From NCBI RefSeq assembly GCF_013778455.1, contig NZ_JACEHE010000049.1, positions 1-43,094 on the forward strand: 43,094 nt of DNA, in the 5' to 3' direction. The DNA is from Streptomyces himalayensis subsp. himalayensis. Its GTDB lineage: Bacteria > Actinomycetota > Actinomycetes > Streptomycetales > Streptomycetaceae. This document shows positions 40,596-43,094 of this stretch, piece after piece. A program made the position numbers and the translations under genes. The notes below the pieces were generated by a model. It worked only from the letters and a program-made list of their open reading frames with translations. It was not told the DNA's origin and made no database searches. How positions within the stretch are numbered: the stretch's first letter is position 1; the number at the start of each line of letters is the position of its first letter.

Positions 40596-41665
40596 CAGCC
40601 CATACTGAACGGAAGCCGGACCATCACGTACTGGACGCGGCAGAGGCTTGGGAGCGGCTGCTCGCCATACGGTCCCGGGCGGACGCCGAGGCCGCCGGGC
40701 TCGTGGTCGGGGGTGCTAAAGCCGGCCCTGCGTGGCAGTGGCGCCAGGACGCAACGCCCGAAGCAGAACGACTCGCCGACTTGTACGTGCCGCTGTGCCT
40801 GGCCGGCCCGCACGTCACGTTCGCGCAGCTCGGGCAGAGCCTGGACGGTTTCATAGCGACCCGTACCGGCGACGCCGACTACGTCACGGGCGAGGACGAC
40901 CGCCGTCATCTGCACCGCCTACGGGCGCTCGCGGACGCGGTGGTCGTCGGGGCCGGCACCGCCGTCGCGGACGACCCGCAGCTGACGGTGCGCGCCTGCG
41001 CGGGGCCAAACCCCCTGCGCATCGTCCTGGATCCGCAAGGCCGTGTCCCGCTGAAGCGACGCGTGTTCATGGACGGATCAGCCCCCACCCTGTGGGTGGT
41101 GGGCGCCGGCCAGGACCGCGAGCGATCCGCCGTTCCGGACGGGGTCGACATACTCACCCTGCCCGACCGTGACGCCTTCGCTCCCGCGCGCCTTGTGCAG
41201 ACCTTCGCGCGACGCGGCCTGGGCCGTCTGCTGATCGAGGGCGGCGGCGTCACCGTGTCGCGCTTCCTGCACGAGCGCGCGCTGCACCGGCTCTACGTCA
41301 CGGTGGCACCAGTCCTCCTCGGCGACGGCGTCCCGGGGCTCCGCTTCCCCGGCCCGGTGGTGATGCGGGACGCACTCCGTCCGCCCGTCCGACGTACGGT
41401 CCTCGGCGAGGACACGCTGTACGAACTCGACCTGGGCACGCCGCAGTCGGGCCATCCGGCGACGGCCGACGAGCACTGCTCCGGCGAACGGACGGCTGTT
41501 GAGCGGCCTGCCGAACGGTCGGCGAATGCGTGCTGCGGCGCACGACCGGCGCGTACCGACTCGGGCGAGCCACCTGCCGAGGAGCACCCCGGCACCGGGA
41601 AGACCGGCCGCGAAGGCGAGCACTCCGTACACCACGGAGACGGTCAGCCCCTGTGTCGCCCCTAG
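40592..41665 (+). CDS. RibD C-terminal-type pyrimidine reductase
   Basis: 357 aa. From about residue 75 the RibD_C/dihydrofolate-reductase-like fold is clear: LGQSLDGFIATRTGDADYVTG, ADAVVVGAGTAVADDPQLTVR, LLIEGGGVTVSRFL and RLYVTVAPVLLGDG. It would reduce the ribosyl group of the pyrimidine phosphate to ribityl with NADPH, with no deaminase domain attached. ATG 40592 overlaps the creatininase stop. The conserved fold ends near residue 283; the last 74 residues are low-complexity and lie antisense to the convergent flippase-like gene, so the natural stop may have been lost. Confidence 0.82.
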   Translation: MTAHTERKPDHHVLDAAEAWERLLAIRSRADAEAAGLVVGGAKAGPAWQWRQDATPEAERLADLYVPLCLAGPHVTFAQLGQSLDGFIATRTGDADYVTGEDDRRHLHRLRALADAVVVGAGTAVADDPQLTVRACAGPNPLRIVLDPQGRVPLKRRVFMDGSAPTLWVVGAGQDRERSAVPDGVDILTLPDRDAFAPARLVQTFARRGLGRLLIEGGGVTVSRFLHERALHRLYVTVAPVLLGDGVPGLRFPGPVVMRDALRPPVRRTVLGEDTLYELDLGTPQSGHPATADEHCSGERTAVERPAERSANACCGARPARTDSGEPPAEEHPGTGKTGREGEHSVHHGDGQPLCRP

Positions 41666-43048
41666 GCCCGCGGCGCCGAAGGCCCAGGCGGTGACACCCT
41701 CCCTGGGCCCCCAGCCTCCGACGTTCAGCGGCAGCGCCATGGCGATCAGCGCGAGTACGGCCAGGGGCACCAACGCGGCGGCCGGCGCCGTCACGCCCGC
41801 GACCCGGGCAGCGAGCAGGAACATGGCCACGTGCCCCGCCAGCACCACGACGGACGAGACGACCACACCCGGCCAGATCCCGCGGGCGAGCAGCCCCGAG
41901 CGGGCCTCGGTGAGTGCGGCGCGGAACGCACGGTGCGATCGCGACGATCCGGGGCCCGGCTCCTGGCGAAGGCGGCGTCGAGCCCGGAGACGGAGGGCTA
42001 CCACGGTCATGAACACGGAGAGCACGACCACGGCAAGGGGCAAGGTGGCGTCCGGCATCATGGCGAGTCGGTGGGGCATACGGCCGAGCTCGGGGAGCCC
42101 AGGCAGCCCCGACAGCCCCGGCACCCCCGCCAGCGCCGGTGTCGGCTGAGCCGACAGGATCGCCACCCCGGCCACGATGAGAACCACCTGACCAGCGACC
42201 CGTTCAAGAACGACCGCGCGGACGCCCCGGCCGATGTCCCCGGCGCTCTGGCCGTGCCGTACGGCGCGGTGCACATCGCCGAGTACGCCGCCGGGAAGCG
42301 CCGCGTTGAGGAACAGGGCGCGGTAGTAGTCGGCGACGGCGCCGCCCAACGGCAGCCGCATTCCGAGCCCACGGGCCACCAGACACCAGCGCCAGGCGCT
42401 GAGGACCGTCGTGAGCAGACCGATACCGAGGGCGGCCAGGAGGGTGGGCCCGTCGATCCTGTGCAGTCCGTCCACGAAGGCTCCGGTGCCGAGCCGCCAG
42501 ATCAGCAGGGCGAGGATGATGGCTCCGGCGAGTACGGGGAGATGTTTCCGTACGGCGCCGCATGCGGCTCCGAGTGCGCGGACCCCGGTCCGTACGGCGC
42601 GGAGTGCGGGGAGCCGGCTCCGCGCGGCGCGGAGGAGCCGGCCGCGTACGGGAGTTCGTGGCCGACCGCCGACCGCCCGCGGCGGATCCGTCCGTTCTGC
42701 GCAGGGCAGCGGGGCGCGCACGGCGTGGGGCAACCGACCACGTACGGCGGCGGACAAGCGACCGCGCGACGCGCTGCGCGGACAACCGCCCGAAGCGAGG
42801 GGCAGCTCGCTCGGTTCCGCGCCGGGCAGGTCGTTCTGATCCGTGCGCGCCAGATCGTTCCGTCCCGCGCGAGTCAGATCATTCCGTCCCGCGCGAGTCA
42901 GATCATTCCGTCCCGCGCGAGTCAGATAGCTCCGGACGGCATGAGGCAGGTCATTCCGTCCGGCGCGGGGGAGAACGTTCCCTCCCGCGCGCGCTAGATC
43001 CCTCCGTCCCGCACGAGGCAGCCCGTTCCCTCCCGTAGGCGCCGTCAC
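41078..43048 (-). CDS. Flippase-like (LPG synthase TM-type) membrane protein, extended at both ends
   Basis: The open frame encodes 656 aa. The recognisable part (about residues 165-495) is the eight-helix membrane domain of flippase-like/lysylphosphatidylglycerol-synthase TM proteins: SAWRWCLVARGLGMRLPL, DYYRALFLNAALPGGVLGDV, ALVPLAVLALIAMALPLNVG and GGWGPREGVTAWAFG. The first 165 residues are basic, with RAGRNDLT-type 8-residue repeats, and may not be translated as written; the frame is also open to the window's right edge. The last 160 residues lie antisense to the reductase gene and match no family. The real gene probably begins near 42550 and ends near 41560. Confidence 0.62.
   Translation of the reverse strand: MTAPTGGNGLPRAGRRDLARAGGNVLPRAGRNDLPHAVRSYLTRAGRNDLTRAGRNDLTRAGRNDLARTDQNDLPGAEPSELPLASGGCPRSASRGRLSAAVRGRLPHAVRAPLPCAERTDPPRAVGGRPRTPVRGRLLRAARSRLPALRAVRTGVRALGAACGAVRKHLPVLAGAIILALLIWRLGTGAFVDGLHRIDGPTLLAALGIGLLTTVLSAWRWCLVARGLGMRLPLGGAVADYYRALFLNAALPGGVLGDVHRAVRHGQSAGDIGRGVRAVVLERVAGQVVLIVAGVAILSAQPTPALAGVPGLSGLPGLPELGRMPHRLAMMPDATLPLAVVVLSVFMTVVALRLRARRRLRQEPGPGSSRSHRAFRAALTEARSGLLARGIWPGVVVSSVVVLAGHVAMFLLAARVAGVTAPAAALVPLAVLALIAMALPLNVGGWGPREGVTAWAFGAAGLGATQGLTVSVVYGVLAFAAGLPGAGVLLGRWLARVGTRRSCAAARIRRPFGRPLNSRPFAGAVLVGRRRMARLRRAQVEFVQRVLAEDRTSDGRTECVPHHHRAGEAEPRDAVAEEDWCHRDVEPVQRALVQEARHGDAAALDQQTAQAASREGLHKARGSEGVTVGQGEYVDPVRNGGSLAVLAGAHHPQGGG
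42827..43042 (-). repeat. 24-bp minisatellite, nine units
   Basis: Units of 24 bp run from 42827 to 43042, with CAGATCATTCCGTCCCGCGC as the start of the best-conserved units at 42875 and 42899. Others diverge. Translated on the minus strand they give an 8-residue RAGRNDLT motif. Confidence 0.88.
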
Positions 43049-43094
43049 GGGACACCGCCCGCGTCCCCGCTCCCGGCCCCGCCCCCGGCCCCGC

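Noticed and set aside
42827..43042. CRISPR array
   Set aside because: The 24-bp units are contiguous, with no unique spacers, and no cas gene is nearby.

Overview
The window is a high-GC actinobacterial chromosome segment, almost certainly Streptomyces. The signs are heavy G/C at third codon positions, many GTG starts, 4-nt GTGA/ATGA gene overlaps, a mycothiol-dependent formaldehyde dehydrogenase and a twin-arginine signal peptide. No rRNA, tRNA, transposase, integrase or CRISPR array was seen.

Left end (1-5.4 kb): a TetR-type regulator is followed by an operon of a Zn-ribbon/OB-fold protein, S-(hydroxymethyl)mycothiol dehydrogenase (mscR) and a metallo-beta-lactamase-fold hydrolase, which is a formaldehyde detoxification unit. 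Copies of a CACTnAGTG palindrome lie at both promoters and at the last stop codon. A two-gene predicted metal-handling permease module with a His-rich tandem repeat follows, then a DoxX protein.

6.8-17.7 kb: a peptide-export locus has a 75-aa double-glycine-leader peptide with no Cys in its core, an HlyD-like adaptor, a C39 peptidase/ABC exporter and a second NHLM-type ABC protein. No lanthionine synthetase, radical SAM or other tailoring gene is present. Next to it is a TPR-CHAT (caspase-like) protein, divergent from a 53-aa protein and a three-helix membrane protein, a conflict-system-like layout.

17.8-22.7 kb: a Tat-exported DUF6250-like protein, an NhaA-thioredoxin fusion, a nucleotidyltransferase-fold protein and a CaiB/BaiF CoA-transferase.

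22.75-35 kb (all minus strand): eleven co-directional genes that read as a trimethylamine catabolic operon. They encode TMAO demethylase (tdm), trimethylamine monooxygenase (tmm), a cupin, a haem-dependent dimethylamine monooxygenase with its reductase and DmmA-like subunit, gamma-glutamylmethylamide synthetase (gmaS), N-methylglutamate synthase (mgsABC) and one FAD-dependent amine dehydrogenase. The predicted net result is TMA to three formaldehydes plus one nitrogen delivered to glutamate. An Amt transporter and an XRE-cupin regulator follow. The two internal promoters share a 19-bp motif, and GlnR-like repeats precede tdm.

37.5-43.1 kb: a VOC-fold remnant, an adenosine deaminase carrying a perfect 84-bp in-frame tandem duplication, and a GTP cyclohydrolase II homologue with Met in place of the catalytic-site Tyr. 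The last faces a creatininase-family protein and a RibD-type reductase. Together these predict a route through the formylated pyrimidine FAPy. The reductase and a convergent flippase-like membrane protein overlap tail to tail by 588 bp. In-frame tandem repeats are unusually frequent throughout the window.
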